From Pseudomonadota bacterium (GTDB lineage Bacteria > Desulfobacterota > Desulfovibrionia > Desulfovibrionales > Desulfovibrionaceae), in the NCBI GenBank assembly GCA_023419375.1, contig JAEZYD010000005.1, forward strand, positions 1 to 63,037: DNA of 63,037 nucleotides. Reading direction: 5' to 3'. Of this stretch, positions 1 to 7,479 are shown one piece after another. The notes beneath the pieces are model-generated. The model saw nothing but the letters and a program-made list of their open reading frames with translations, made no database searches and was not told the origin of the DNA. How positions within the stretch are numbered: the first letter of the stretch is position 1; each line of letters begins with the position of its first letter. The translations under genes were made by a program, and so were the position numbers.

Positions 1-275
1 CTCCTTGGGCTGCAATGGGTTATGCAACTGTTTTGTAGCATAAACCTCGGAGATTTTGAACATATTTAACGCACCTTAGCCGGACAGCATTGGGGTAACC
101 TTTATCATTTTTGAGGTTTATAGAAACATATAGTACTCACACTAATCATAAACGACCCAAGCTGCTGCGCACAGCGAGGTATTTAACATCAGCATACTGC
201 ACTTTGTATGTGCCTGATGCCTTTGTGCGTTGTTTTTGAGAAACAGACAGGTGTTTCTTGCTTGTGGCGTTTAAT

Positions 276-308
276 AACCGCTTTGTATTATTACGAGCGG
301 TTTTTTAT
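276..308 (+). terminator. Rho-independent terminator
   Basis: AACCGCT (276-282) pairs with AGCGGTT (296-302) and is followed by a T-run. It ends something transcribed from the left of the window. Bases 1-275 hold no open frame I would call a gene. Confidence 0.6.
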
Positions 309-358
309 ATGGCTCAGCATCGTAGCGGTGTGCCGGAAACTCCAAAAGGAGTTGTGGC

Positions 359-553
359 ATGTATAAGAGCAATAAAGACTGTCGGCTGGAAGATTTTGAA
401 AAGTTGAGCCAAGAATTACTTGATATGCTTTTCCCTATATGTGAAGCGCATAGGCGTGAATACAAAGATGAGTATGCCAAGGCGCTCCCTCCTGCTGCAA
501 TGGCTGTACAGGAATCCATACGAACCTTTCTGGCGCTTCTTAAACGCAAATAG
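359..553 (+). CDS. Small hypothetical protein of the mobile element (64 aa)
   Basis: The start is well placed: AAAGGAG lies about 8 nt before the ATG. The 64-aa product is charged and probably all-helical (many Lys, Glu and Arg, no membrane segment, no Cys cluster), and I do not recognise the family. A terminator lies just upstream and two strong palindromes lie just downstream, so it looks like a single-gene unit. Its place beside an XRE repressor and a relaxase suggests a regulatory or accessory role in the element, but that is inference from position. Confidence 0.6.
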   Translation: MYKSNKDCRLEDFEKLSQELLDMLFPICEAHRREYKDEYAKALPPAAMAVQESIRTFLALLKRK

Positions 554-577
554 TCTATTGCCCAATCTTTAACCTTT

Positions 578-597
578 GTGCCCACAAGTGTGGGCAC
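578..597. repeat. Perfect palindrome, 9-bp arms
   Basis: GTGCCCACA, a 2-nt centre, then TGTGGGCAC. It lies 25 nt after the 64-aa gene and 69 nt before the XRE repressor start. With no T-run after it, it could be an operator as easily as a hairpin. Confidence 0.5.
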
Positions 598-610
598 GTT
601 AATCGCCACC

Positions 611-641
611 TTTGATAGCTACCGCTATCAAACAAATTTTT
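611..641 (+). terminator. Palindrome with 9-bp arms followed by a T-rich tract
   Basis: TTTGATAGC (611-619) and GCTATCAAA (624-632) with loop TACC, then a T-rich stretch. It can serve as a terminator for the 64-aa gene. Alternatively it is a second operator upstream of the repressor gene. Confidence 0.45.
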
Positions 642-651
642 CCCTCTCGGC

Positions 652-674
652 TATACTGTCTTAATATGACAGTA
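652..674 (+). promoter_or_regulatory. Candidate -10 and repressor operator across the xre start codon
   Basis: TATACT (652-657) is a good -10 box exactly where it would start transcription at the ATG (666). TACTGTC (654-660) and GACAGTA (668-674) form an inverted repeat that overlaps both the -10 and the start codon. I see no clear -35. The arrangement suggests a leaderless, autorepressed transcript. Confidence 0.5.
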
Positions 675-908
675 ACGCGCCAAAATAATAAACTATTCGG
701 GGAGGTCCTAAGAGCATACAGGCTTGAAAAACAACTGACCCAAGAGCAACTTAGCGAAAGAGTTGATGTAATCAGACCTTTCATCAGCGCCCTTGAAAAT
801 GGAACAAGGCAACCAAGCCTCGCCATGATTCTCCGCATTGCCAAGGCCCTGGACATAACCCCCGGAAAACTGCTTGATCCTGTAGCGGAGAAGATGGAGC
901 AAAAGTAG
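666..908 (+). CDS. XRE-family (HTH_3) transcriptional regulator
   Basis: This 80-aa protein is almost entirely a Cro/C1-type helix-turn-helix. The recognisable pattern is a scaffold helix starting LRAYRLEKQ, then the helix pair LTQEQLSERVDV and PFISALENGTRQPS, then a hydrophobic final helix. It probably represses its own gene or the element's mobilization genes. I chose the ATG at 666 over an upstream in-frame start at 612: the longer form adds residues with no domain content and would run through the promoter. No Shine-Dalgarno precedes 666, but a -10 box sits right before it, which fits leaderless translation. The convergent relaxase gene ends one base after its stop. Confidence 0.8.
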   Translation: MTVTRQNNKLFGEVLRAYRLEKQLTQEQLSERVDVIRPFISALENGTRQPSLAMILRIAKALDITPGKLLDPVAEKMEQK

Positions 909-2582
909 CTAACGCTCCATGTTCTGCGGCTTCCTACTCCGGTCTTTTTCAATATTCCGTTCCTGCCACACAATCTTGTTTCCCTCTACATGCAGACTCT
1001 TTCCCCATTTTTTCTGTGCATACCGGACGGCCACATGCCGGGCTGCTTCATTATTTCCCGAAAAGAAAAGCTCCCGCCCACTATCCAGAATCCTCCCACC
1101 ACCGGGCAGGGAAAAAATGACGGTTCCCTTGCGGTCTACCTTTGCGGAGAAACCGCGTATGTGTGCCGCTTCCTCTGCGGCAAGCCGCTCCATGCGTAGT
1201 ACCGCCAAAAGCTGTTTTTTCCCCTGGCTGCTCACATTGTCATTCTCCAGGGCGGCAAGCTCCCTGGCCGCGTACACAGCCCGGATTTCCGCACGGTTCG
1301 TTGCAAACTGTTCTTTGCCGTGCTGTGACCAGTCTTTTGCCACGGCTGCTTGCGGCTCCCGATCTGGCTCCGCTGTTTCCAACTTGGAGCGCAAAATTGC
1401 TAAAGCCGTTTCATTGCCCTGATCCGCCTTATATTGCAGAAAGCCATTCCATGAAGTGAAAGGAATTTCTCCGCGTATGGCCTCACGGGGAGAGTGAAAC
1501 GGCAGTTTCGCCCTGGCGGTTTCCTCGGCTTCATGCTTCCGGGCGAGTTGCAGCAAATTGCGGCGGTTCTTTTTGGCTATATTCAGTTTTTCCAGTTCCC
1601 GGCGCTTAGCCGCCCATTTTTCCTTGATTGCCACAAGCGCCGCATCTTCCCGCTCCTTGACCGTATCCAAACTGGTTTTGCGCTTCTCAATGCCTTGCTG
1701 ATATTCCGCATATAAAGCGCCGCGCTCCGGTGATCGGTGTAACAGGGTGTGCTGATAGCGGCTTTGCTCCGTCACCTTTTCCAAGCTCCGCGCCGGAAGA
1801 TACGGCCCCAATTTTTCTTCCAGCCTTTTCAGTGATAAATCCCTGCTTACCGAACTGGCCCTTACGGTATGCCGCTGGTTATGGCGATCAGCTATGACCA
1901 AGCCGCTGCCGTGGGGTTTTATCTCCATGCCATAGCGGGCAAGTTCCTCATGGAGCGTTTGCCAATCCGGTTCCGCTGGCAGAACGTGCAAAAGGGCATC
2001 CCTGTGGGCCTTGGCATACGATTCAAAGGATTGTTGGCCGGTATGGGCTTCAATAAGCGCGGCTTTTTCGCCCAATGACCGCTGTTTATCTTTGTGTCGG
2101 CCATTATCGACCACAAGGGCATATTCCTGCTCCAACTCCCGGCATACGGTGTCCCGCTTCCAGTAATCGCGGAACGGCTCATGCCGGGTATGCTTCTCCG
2201 GGTGGATCATGTTGTAGGCTATGTGCATATGGAGATTGGCGGTGTTTTTGTGAACGCCGCAATGCCGCTGGTGGTCGGTGTATCCCAAGGCGGCGGCAAA
2301 GCGTTCTTCGATGGCCCTGAACACCTCCGGCGTCAACTTTGCCTCGTCCTCCGGGCGGAAACTGATAACAAGGTGGTAGGTTTTGTTTTTCGTGGTGCGG
2401 GTGTTCATGGTTTGAACGTCCACGGCCTCGGCTATGCCGTTCTGGTAATCATCATCCCCAAGGCATCCGGCGCACCAGTGCATGAGGCTTTTTTCACCTT
2501 TATGTCCGGCATCTGCAATGTAGTCGGCAAGACGGGTGTAGTTGTCATTTTCCGGGCTGATCTTCTTTTTTTGGCTGATCAT
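909..2582 (-). CDS. RP4 TraI-type (MOBP) relaxase
   Basis: This 557-aa relaxase nicks oriT and leads the strand into the recipient. Near the N-terminus, NYTRLADYI supplies a candidate nucleophilic tyrosine (Tyr15 or Tyr21). Around residues 107-125 is the metal-binding histidine motif, ending NLHMHIAYN, followed by an IHPEKH-type stretch close to that of RP4 TraI. The central and C-terminal parts are charged and coiled-coil-like and end in a small domain I do not recognise. The gene starts within ATGA overlapping the stop of the upstream traJ-like gene, so the two are translationally coupled. No type IV secretion genes are in the window, which fits an element mobilized by a helper. Confidence 0.9.
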   Translation of the reverse strand: MISQKKKISPENDNYTRLADYIADAGHKGEKSLMHWCAGCLGDDDYQNGIAEAVDVQTMNTRTTKNKTYHLVISFRPEDEAKLTPEVFRAIEERFAAALGYTDHQRHCGVHKNTANLHMHIAYNMIHPEKHTRHEPFRDYWKRDTVCRELEQEYALVVDNGRHKDKQRSLGEKAALIEAHTGQQSFESYAKAHRDALLHVLPAEPDWQTLHEELARYGMEIKPHGSGLVIADRHNQRHTVRASSVSRDLSLKRLEEKLGPYLPARSLEKVTEQSRYQHTLLHRSPERGALYAEYQQGIEKRKTSLDTVKEREDAALVAIKEKWAAKRRELEKLNIAKKNRRNLLQLARKHEAEETARAKLPFHSPREAIRGEIPFTSWNGFLQYKADQGNETALAILRSKLETAEPDREPQAAVAKDWSQHGKEQFATNRAEIRAVYAARELAALENDNVSSQGKKQLLAVLRMERLAAEEAAHIRGFSAKVDRKGTVIFSLPGGGRILDSGRELFFSGNNEAARHVAVRYAQKKWGKSLHVEGNKIVWQERNIEKDRSRKPQNMER

Positions 2583-2896
2583 CGTATCACCGCTATAGCC
2601 TGCTGGAGTTCCCGTTGCCGGGCGTCCAGTTCGTGCAAAAGGCGGTGAACCGTCTGCTTATCCGCGCCGTTTGCCAATGCCTGTTTCACCAGCCCGCCAA
2701 GTCTGCCCAGGTCGCCTTTGAGTCGGCGCAACTCAATCCTTGCCTCCTGATGCTCCAGACTTGGGACGGAAAACCCAAGGCACACCTTTTTGCTGAACGT
2801 GGAAAGGGACAGACCCGCTTTGCTGGCCGATGTTCTGATTTGCGCGTGTTCCTCTGGTGTCAGGTATGTTCTGAGTATGAGTTTTTTGCTTGGCAT
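2579..2896 (-). CDS. TraJ/MobC-like relaxosome accessory protein
   Basis: This 105-aa protein begins with a ribbon-helix-helix-like segment (LILRTYLTPEEHAQIRTSAS, then a GLSLSTFSKK helix) and continues as a long charged helix. That is the usual build of oriT-binding relaxosome proteins such as RP4 TraJ or plasmid MobC. I took the ATG at 2896 because the ribbon strand follows at once; an in-frame start at 2938 adds only a Pro/Lys-rich leader. Its stop overlaps the relaxase start by four bases. Its 5' part overlaps the transglycosylase gene by about 160 bases in another frame. Confidence 0.75.
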   Translation of the reverse strand: MPSKKLILRTYLTPEEHAQIRTSASKAGLSLSTFSKKVCLGFSVPSLEHQEARIELRRLKGDLGRLGGLVKQALANGADKQTVHRLLHELDARQRELQQAIAVIR

Positions 2897-3371
2897 GGAA
2901 AACCTCCACTTTGGGGGTAGAGGCTCTTTGGCCCGCATAGTGCCGATAAACGAGCCAGGCGTATTGTCTACCGCGTTCCGGGTCGGGGGAGTGATATTTA
3001 CCTACGGCTTTCCAGTTCAGGCCGTGGCGGGCTATTTCTTCCGCCAGTATCCATTTTCCCCAACGCTCATTTGTGGCTGGATCGAGAAGTGAAAACGGAT
3101 CGAGGGCAAGCCGTTCCATCCACCAGCTATTGATCTGGAATTTGCCCACGTCAAACGACTGGCCCGCCGCAATCGCCCTCCGTATAAGCAGCTCGGCTTC
3201 TTCCCGCGTGGCCGGGTAAAATGATTTCCCGCCGATATTGACCGCCAGCGGGTTCAGCCCGGATTCCTGCCGGGCTATGGCTTCCACCAGTGGCGGGGGT
3301 GGCCCTGGCTCCGTTGCGAGTGCGGACGTATGCAGACAAAACAGAACGGCCAGCGCGAATAGCTTTTTCAT
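2733..3371 (-). CDS. TrbN/VirB1-like lytic transglycosylase
   Basis: The 212-aa product has a cleavable signal peptide (MKKLFALAVLFCLHTSALA) and a lytic transglycosylase (SLT) fold. The catalytic Glu lies in AIARQESGLNP, FDVGKFQINSWW is the central motif, and a WKAVGKYHS-type segment follows. Such enzymes open peptidoglycan for conjugation machinery. The ATG at 3371 is preceded by AGAGG and starts the signal peptide. The C-terminal ~50 residues (Gln/Thr/Ser-rich) lie in DNA that also encodes the TraJ-like protein, an unusually long overlap. The frame stays open and the core domain is complete before the overlap. Confidence 0.82.
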   Translation of the reverse strand: MKKLFALAVLFCLHTSALATEPGPPPPLVEAIARQESGLNPLAVNIGGKSFYPATREEAELLIRRAIAAGQSFDVGKFQINSWWMERLALDPFSLLDPATNERWGKWILAEEIARHGLNWKAVGKYHSPDPERGRQYAWLVYRHYAGQRASTPKVEVFHAKQKTHTQNIPDTRGTRANQNIGQQSGSVPFHVQQKGVPWVFRPKSGASGGKD

Positions 3372-3430
3372 GGGGTAACTGCCTCTTGATTTGCGTTGAG
3401 CGGAACCGCGAATAAGCAGCCCCGCAGGGC

Positions 3431-3481
3431 AGGACAGGAATGGAGCCACCGAAGGTGGGTACACTTCCTCTGTCCTGTCCT
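3431..3481. other. Candidate origin of transfer (oriT)
   Basis: A 9-bp inverted repeat (AGGACAGGA at 3431-3439, TCCTGTCCT at 3473-3481) flanks a smaller CCACC-GAA-GGTGG hairpin. On the minus strand the left arm reads into TGTCCTGCCC, which resembles the ATCCTG-C nic core of RP4-type oriTs. It lies just upstream of the relaxosome operon, the usual place. The nick position is not proven. Confidence 0.45.
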
Positions 3482-3605
3482 CTAAATCAGAGACACAGTA
3501 GCACACGGGGGAATATTTTTGGAGAGGCTTGGAGAAGTTATACGAACATTTCCAAATGGTTCCGTTTGGATACGGCAATGTGCCTTTGTATATGAGTAGT
3601 TCCAT

Positions 3606-3906
3606 TCACGATACAAACGTATCCGCTTGCAGCATGAACCTATTTAAACGTATACTACTGATTACAAAAATCTTTCCACAAAGATAGACGCACAGGGATT
3701 TCAACGAAAATAGGCAATCTCAAGAGGTTTTGATAAAACCATATGAGTGAAGGTAACAAGTAGGGAATAGCAAAGTGTGATCGATAACGCTTCTGCTAAC
3801 CTCTCTCCGGGCGTAAGACGCCTTGACGGAGGATGTGATAGTCCCCCACACGTGGAGGGCGTGCAAAACTTGGTGGACTCAATTCAAAGAAATTAGGAGG
3901 GCATCC
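3606..3906. other. Gene-free leader with several small hairpins
   Basis: These ~300 bases before the pentapeptide gene hold no convincing frame. They contain GGTTTT-gat-AAAACC near 3723, a CTCCGGGCGT/ACGCC..GGAG hairpin near 3803-3829, and a CCCCCACACGTGG-type stem near 3842. AAATAGGCAATC occurs near 3704 and again at 4558, bracketing the gene. The stretch could be a structured 5' leader, but it matches no riboswitch I know. Confidence 0.35.
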
Positions 3907-4563
3907 ATGTCTGTGGTTGGGAAGAATAGAAACCCACTTAGCTATAAAAATAAAGATCGACGTCAATCTAATTTTATGTATAAAGATTTTTCAAAAAGTT
4001 CTTCAATAAATTCAAATTTTTCTGAATGTAATTTTAGGTTTATATCTTTTCGAGGAGCAAAATTTAAGTATTGTGAATTTGATAGAGCCTTATTTGATGG
4101 GAGTGAGTTTATAGGTACAAATTTACGAGGAAGCCATTTTTCAAATGCTATATTTAAAGATGTGATATTCAATGGAGCTGTTTTAGATAAATCAAATTTC
4201 ACAGAAGCAAAATTTTCAAATACAATTTTTTATAATACATCTATAAATACAGCAAAAGGGATTTCAAAAAATACAGATGGAATAATAGTTTTTGAAAAAG
4301 CAATTAGTGAAGATCAATTCTCAAAAGAATTAATCACTATTATCCAAGACTTGCGGAAGAATGATTATATCCGCAGGTCTAGAACTTTGCACTTGAAGGA
4401 AGGCAAGGTCAACACTCTCTATCTGATGTTGCTCTTACACGACTTTGAAGAACAGCCTCTTATTGAAGGGCTCAGGATGCTGCCAAACCTTATATCCAAA
4501 CCATTTTATACGCTAAGCTATATAAAAAATATCTTGCGAAAACTCGCTGACCAAAGTAAATAG
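3907..4563 (+). CDS. Pentapeptide-repeat protein
   Basis: This 218-aa protein carries about twenty tandem A(D/N)LXX-like pentapeptides between residues ~20 and 125 (for example SNFSECNFRF, FRGAKFKYCEF, TNLRGSHFSNAIF). Such repeats form a right-handed square beta-helix. The last ~90 residues are a different, helical domain with an LYLMLLLHDF stretch. GGAGGG lies 8-10 nt before the ATG at 3907, which favours it over the in-frame start at 3823. No signal peptide is present, so it is probably cytoplasmic. Base composition is far more AT-rich than the backbone, so the gene is foreign cargo. Family members range from gyrase-protecting proteins to toxin or defence components; the role here is unknown. 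Confidence 0.8.
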   Translation: MSVVGKNRNPLSYKNKDRRQSNFMYKDFSKSSSINSNFSECNFRFISFRGAKFKYCEFDRALFDGSEFIGTNLRGSHFSNAIFKDVIFNGAVLDKSNFTEAKFSNTIFYNTSINTAKGISKNTDGIIVFEKAISEDQFSKELITIIQDLRKNDYIRRSRTLHLKEGKVNTLYLMLLLHDFEEQPLIEGLRMLPNLISKPFYTLSYIKNILRKLADQSK

Positions 4564-4571
4564 GCAATCCC

Positions 4572-4756
4572 TGCGCCCACTACTGGGAAATCCAAAGCTA
4601 ATTAAGTATGTCTACGGACGGAACGGGGGTTAAAAATACTTGTAAAATTAGTGGAGGTGTTGCCTATGGTAGCAGATTCTTTGTGTGTTCTCTCTTTCTG
4701 CGCGTTTGTGCTTTGTAAAGGGGCTCCAATCATTTCTCAGTGGGCAGTGGGCGTAG
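4572..4756. repeat. Imperfect inverted repeat bracketing a small ORF
   Basis: CTGCGCCCACTACTGGGAAA near 4572 matches, inverted and with a 4-nt insertion, TTTCTCAGTGGGCAGTGGGCG near 4733 (arms of ~18-22 bp). The ~140 bases between hold a short ORF with an excellent ribosome binding site. It could be a miniature element or a long hairpin transcript. Confidence 0.4.
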
Positions 4757-4791
4757 ATTCATCCACGGGTTCTTATCGGTATTGTCCTTGA
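4666..4791 (+). CDS. Possible 41-aa cysteine-containing small ORF
   Basis: GGAGGT at 4653-4658 lies 7 nt before an ATG that opens 41 codons. The peptide begins MVADSLCVLSFCAFVLC, with a short hydrophobic run and four Cys in all. It could be a small membrane peptide such as a type I toxin, but I know no family for it. The ribosome binding site is the main support. Confidence 0.35.
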   Translation: MVADSLCVLSFCAFVLCKGAPIISQWAVGVDSSTGSYRYCP

Positions 4792-4816
4792 TAAAGCAAA
4801 GGTAACTCGTTCTAAA

Positions 4817-5092
4817 CTAGATGTCAGTTGCCGCATTAGAACTAAGTGTATTTACCTTGTTTACTATGTCAGTAAACAGTTCCGCAAAAAAATCCAAAAC
4901 TTGACTGTCAATTCCAGATTCATTTCCTAGGGATACTGTGTAGTTATCCCCGTCTGCAAAATCTAAAATTCTATAAATACTATCGGCACTGATGACCCTT
5001 TCTTCTGGCTTTATAATATGCTTATCTTCATCGTTTACTGTAATTACTATTTCTCTAGCGTTAGTCATTGTTAGTTTAATAGTTTTGTCCAT
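4817..5092 (-). CDS. Hypothetical 91-aa partner of the PHP-ATPase
   Basis: The start of this 91-aa acidic protein overlaps the end of the PHP-ATPase gene by 17 bases on the same strand, so it is very likely translationally coupled to it. It reads as a small beta-rich domain (IKLTMTNAREIVITVNDEDKH) followed by a helical C-terminus (QVLDFFAELFTDIVNKVN). It has no signal peptide, membrane segment or catalytic motif that I recognise. The coupling suggests a regulatory subunit, inhibitor or sensor for the ATPase. It shares the AT-rich composition of that gene. Confidence 0.7.
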   Translation of the reverse strand: MDKTIKLTMTNAREIVITVNDEDKHIIKPEERVISADSIYRILDFADGDNYTVSLGNESGIDSQVLDFFAELFTDIVNKVNTLSSNAATDI

Positions 5093-7394
5093 ACACTTTT
5101 AACCTCTTTTCAATAGTTTCTTTTCCTCCATCCATATTATCTGCGATAAGTTTCAATATATTAATGTTATCATCCTCATACTCCAAGCATCCGTTGTTTA
5201 CAGACAATTTTCCATTATCATTCTCAATAAATATCACATTGTCCACATCAAGATTGACAACCAACAAAGGATTATGAGTGACAAAGACAATTTGTTTTTC
5301 GTCTCTTATCGCATTAAAATAGCCCAATAGTTTCTTGCTAATATTATTATTTGAAATATTGTCTTCTGGCTGATCGACAATTAGAATATTCCATGCTTGC
5401 CCATCTTGAGTAAAAAACTTGTAATACGACAACGACATTTCACCAAGCGTATTTCCAATTTGCTGATCGCCACTGTCCATAATCCGATCATGGGTTTTTG
5501 TTGATTCATTGATGAATTTTTGAAAATTTTCTTTCCATTTCCTATCTATATCTTGAATTGATGTACATCCGTATAGCGCAGCTACAAAGTCTTCATATTT
5601 TGAAATTTCCGTCAACTTGTCTATGGAATCATAGGCAGTGACAAACATATTTGAAAAAAAGCTCTTAACCATTGAAACATCGTTATACACGGCCTCCCTG
5701 GTAAAATAAAACCCATGCTTTGGATTTTTGGAAGCTCCATGAACCACGCTTGGAATTTTAGGCCAAGGAATGTACCCGTTGGTGGCTTTTATTGCAGTAA
5801 TTACAGCCTCAACAACCGACTGTCTTTTGTCGCTGTGTTCTTTTGCCTCTCTTGCTTGAGCGGATGAATTAGCCTTTACTTTCCTTAAATAGTCATCAAT
5901 ACAACCTCTTATGATATTTTTGATAGTTATTTCATTATTTAATTTTCGCCAATTGATATCTATTTCGTTGTGAATCAATTCAAAATCGCCGAGAATTGAC
6001 TCGATTTTGCTCTTGTATGCTTCAAAATAGCTATCTTCGAGCAATGATTTGATTTCAATAATGAGTGAATTTAATTTATTCCGTGGTATTTCGTGAGGGT
6101 TTTTATCGCTATCGTCTTTTTTATTTCCCATTATATCGACATAATAATTTGCAGAAGACACCTTCTCCTGAAATTCAATTATATATTTTTCCAAATTGCT
6201 TAAATTATTTTGCTTACTAATAGATAAAAGAATACCGCTTTTGAGTTTGTCTGAAAACTCTGTATAGCTACTTACAAACTGAGTATGATCAACAGGTTTG
6301 AAATTGCTTTCATCTCCCTCTGTGAATAGGGTTCCAGAGTTAAATTTTTTAATTATTTGTCCTTGCTCTACATATCTCACACCATGAAGCAAAGAACTTG
6401 AATTAGTAACGCTTAATGCATTTTCTTGAACAATATTTTTTACATATTTTTCTGAAATCTTCCCGTTAAGCAACTTGAGTATTGTTGTTTTACCTGCTCC
6501 ATTTTCTCCAATAATTGCATTAATTCCGTTTACAAGTGGTATAGTTTTGTTATTGACCATAAATCCAGAAACGAAATTGACATTTTTGTTGTCACAGCAA
6601 TTAAATCTCGTCTCAGGAGAAGTCACAGCCATTAACAACCCTTTGAAAGTAGGAAGAATTTTTGCCCTAGAGTGATGAAATTCTTTGTTCTGATTCTTTT
6701 TGTCATGATAAGGGTAACAAGACCAATCATGACAGTCGCTTCCAGAGAATAGCGGTACGGGAAGTGAAATCTCTTTCAGATTGTTTAACAATATCCCTTC
6801 AACTTTTGGCTTCTGAAACTCTAATGCATCAATATATCCCAATCTGATTATCTGTTCTACATCGTCAGTAGAGTCACTTAATGAATTATGCTTTCCATTA
6901 TGATTATGTATGCTTTTTCGCTGAGACGCGATCAATATAGTGCTTAGGCCGATATTTTTTAAAATTTTTTCAAAAACATCTTTCGAATACACGTCATCAG
7001 GCTTTTCTAGTAGATCGTCTTTTATTGCTTTTTCAATCTTAAGAAATTTTTCATATTCATTATTCGCATCAAATATTGCAATTATATGACATTTATCCAT
7101 TTGTTCATCAATCTTAACGTCGAACTCAATTCCTGCCAAAATTGATTTTACATTTGAATATGCATTATTTGGAGTGTTTAAAGTTCTACAGATTTCAATA
7201 TATAAATCGGAGTCAAATCTATTGTGGTCTGTTATTGAGAATAATGCGACATTATTCTGATGAAGATTAGACAGTAGGATGCCAATATTTTCTTTCGTTG
7301 AATTATCTACAATCCCAGCGCTTTCTTTATATTCACTTGCTTTTGAGTGAATATGGAGATCAATTTTTATTATTGAGTTTAATACATCACTCAT
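5076..7394 (-). CDS. PHP phosphoesterase fused to SMC/ABC-type ATPase, probable anti-phage protein (Ppl-like)
   Basis: This 772-aa protein has two domains. Residues 1-240 are a PHP metallo-phosphoesterase: DLHIHS (His14, His16), ITDHNR (Asp56, His57), AGIEFD (Glu90), CHIIAIF (His103) and SGSDCHDW supply the metal ligands. Residues ~270-770 are an SMC/Rad50-like ATPase: Walker A GENGAGKTT near 295, a helical coiled-coil middle, Walker B ILIVDQPED near 668, and the H-loop VFVTHNPL. PHP-ATPase proteins of this build have been reported as single-gene anti-phage systems (Ppl) and resemble TrlF-type proteins. Here a coupled 91-aa gene follows and a YhcG-like nuclease gene lies upstream. All motifs look intact, and the low GC points to transfer. 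Confidence 0.82.
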   Translation of the reverse strand: MSDVLNSIIKIDLHIHSKASEYKESAGIVDNSTKENIGILLSNLHQNNVALFSITDHNRFDSDLYIEICRTLNTPNNAYSNVKSILAGIEFDVKIDEQMDKCHIIAIFDANNEYEKFLKIEKAIKDDLLEKPDDVYSKDVFEKILKNIGLSTILIASQRKSIHNHNGKHNSLSDSTDDVEQIIRLGYIDALEFQKPKVEGILLNNLKEISLPVPLFSGSDCHDWSCYPYHDKKNQNKEFHHSRAKILPTFKGLLMAVTSPETRFNCCDNKNVNFVSGFMVNNKTIPLVNGINAIIGENGAGKTTILKLLNGKISEKYVKNIVQENALSVTNSSSLLHGVRYVEQGQIIKKFNSGTLFTEGDESNFKPVDHTQFVSSYTEFSDKLKSGILLSISKQNNLSNLEKYIIEFQEKVSSANYYVDIMGNKKDDSDKNPHEIPRNKLNSLIIEIKSLLEDSYFEAYKSKIESILGDFELIHNEIDINWRKLNNEITIKNIIRGCIDDYLRKVKANSSAQAREAKEHSDKRQSVVEAVITAIKATNGYIPWPKIPSVVHGASKNPKHGFYFTREAVYNDVSMVKSFFSNMFVTAYDSIDKLTEISKYEDFVAALYGCTSIQDIDRKWKENFQKFINESTKTHDRIMDSGDQQIGNTLGEMSLSYYKFFTQDGQAWNILIVDQPEDNISNNNISKKLLGYFNAIRDEKQIVFVTHNPLLVVNLDVDNVIFIENDNGKLSVNNGCLEYEDDNINILKLIADNMDGGKETIEKRLKVYGQNY

Positions 7395-7479
7395 TCTGTA
7401 ACCACTCCAATAAAATCAAAGCTCTATTTGTTTCTATCAAACGCTAATCTGGCCACGGGTGTGATACCGGTTGAGGCGA

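Noticed and set aside
3771..4640. Group II intron starting GTGTG near 3776
   Set aside because: No domain V-like hairpin or intron-encoded protein was found before the pentapeptide gene's downstream region.
4572..4816. Retron-type ncRNA between inverted repeats
   Set aside because: No reverse transcriptase gene is nearby, so the repeat pair alone does not support it.
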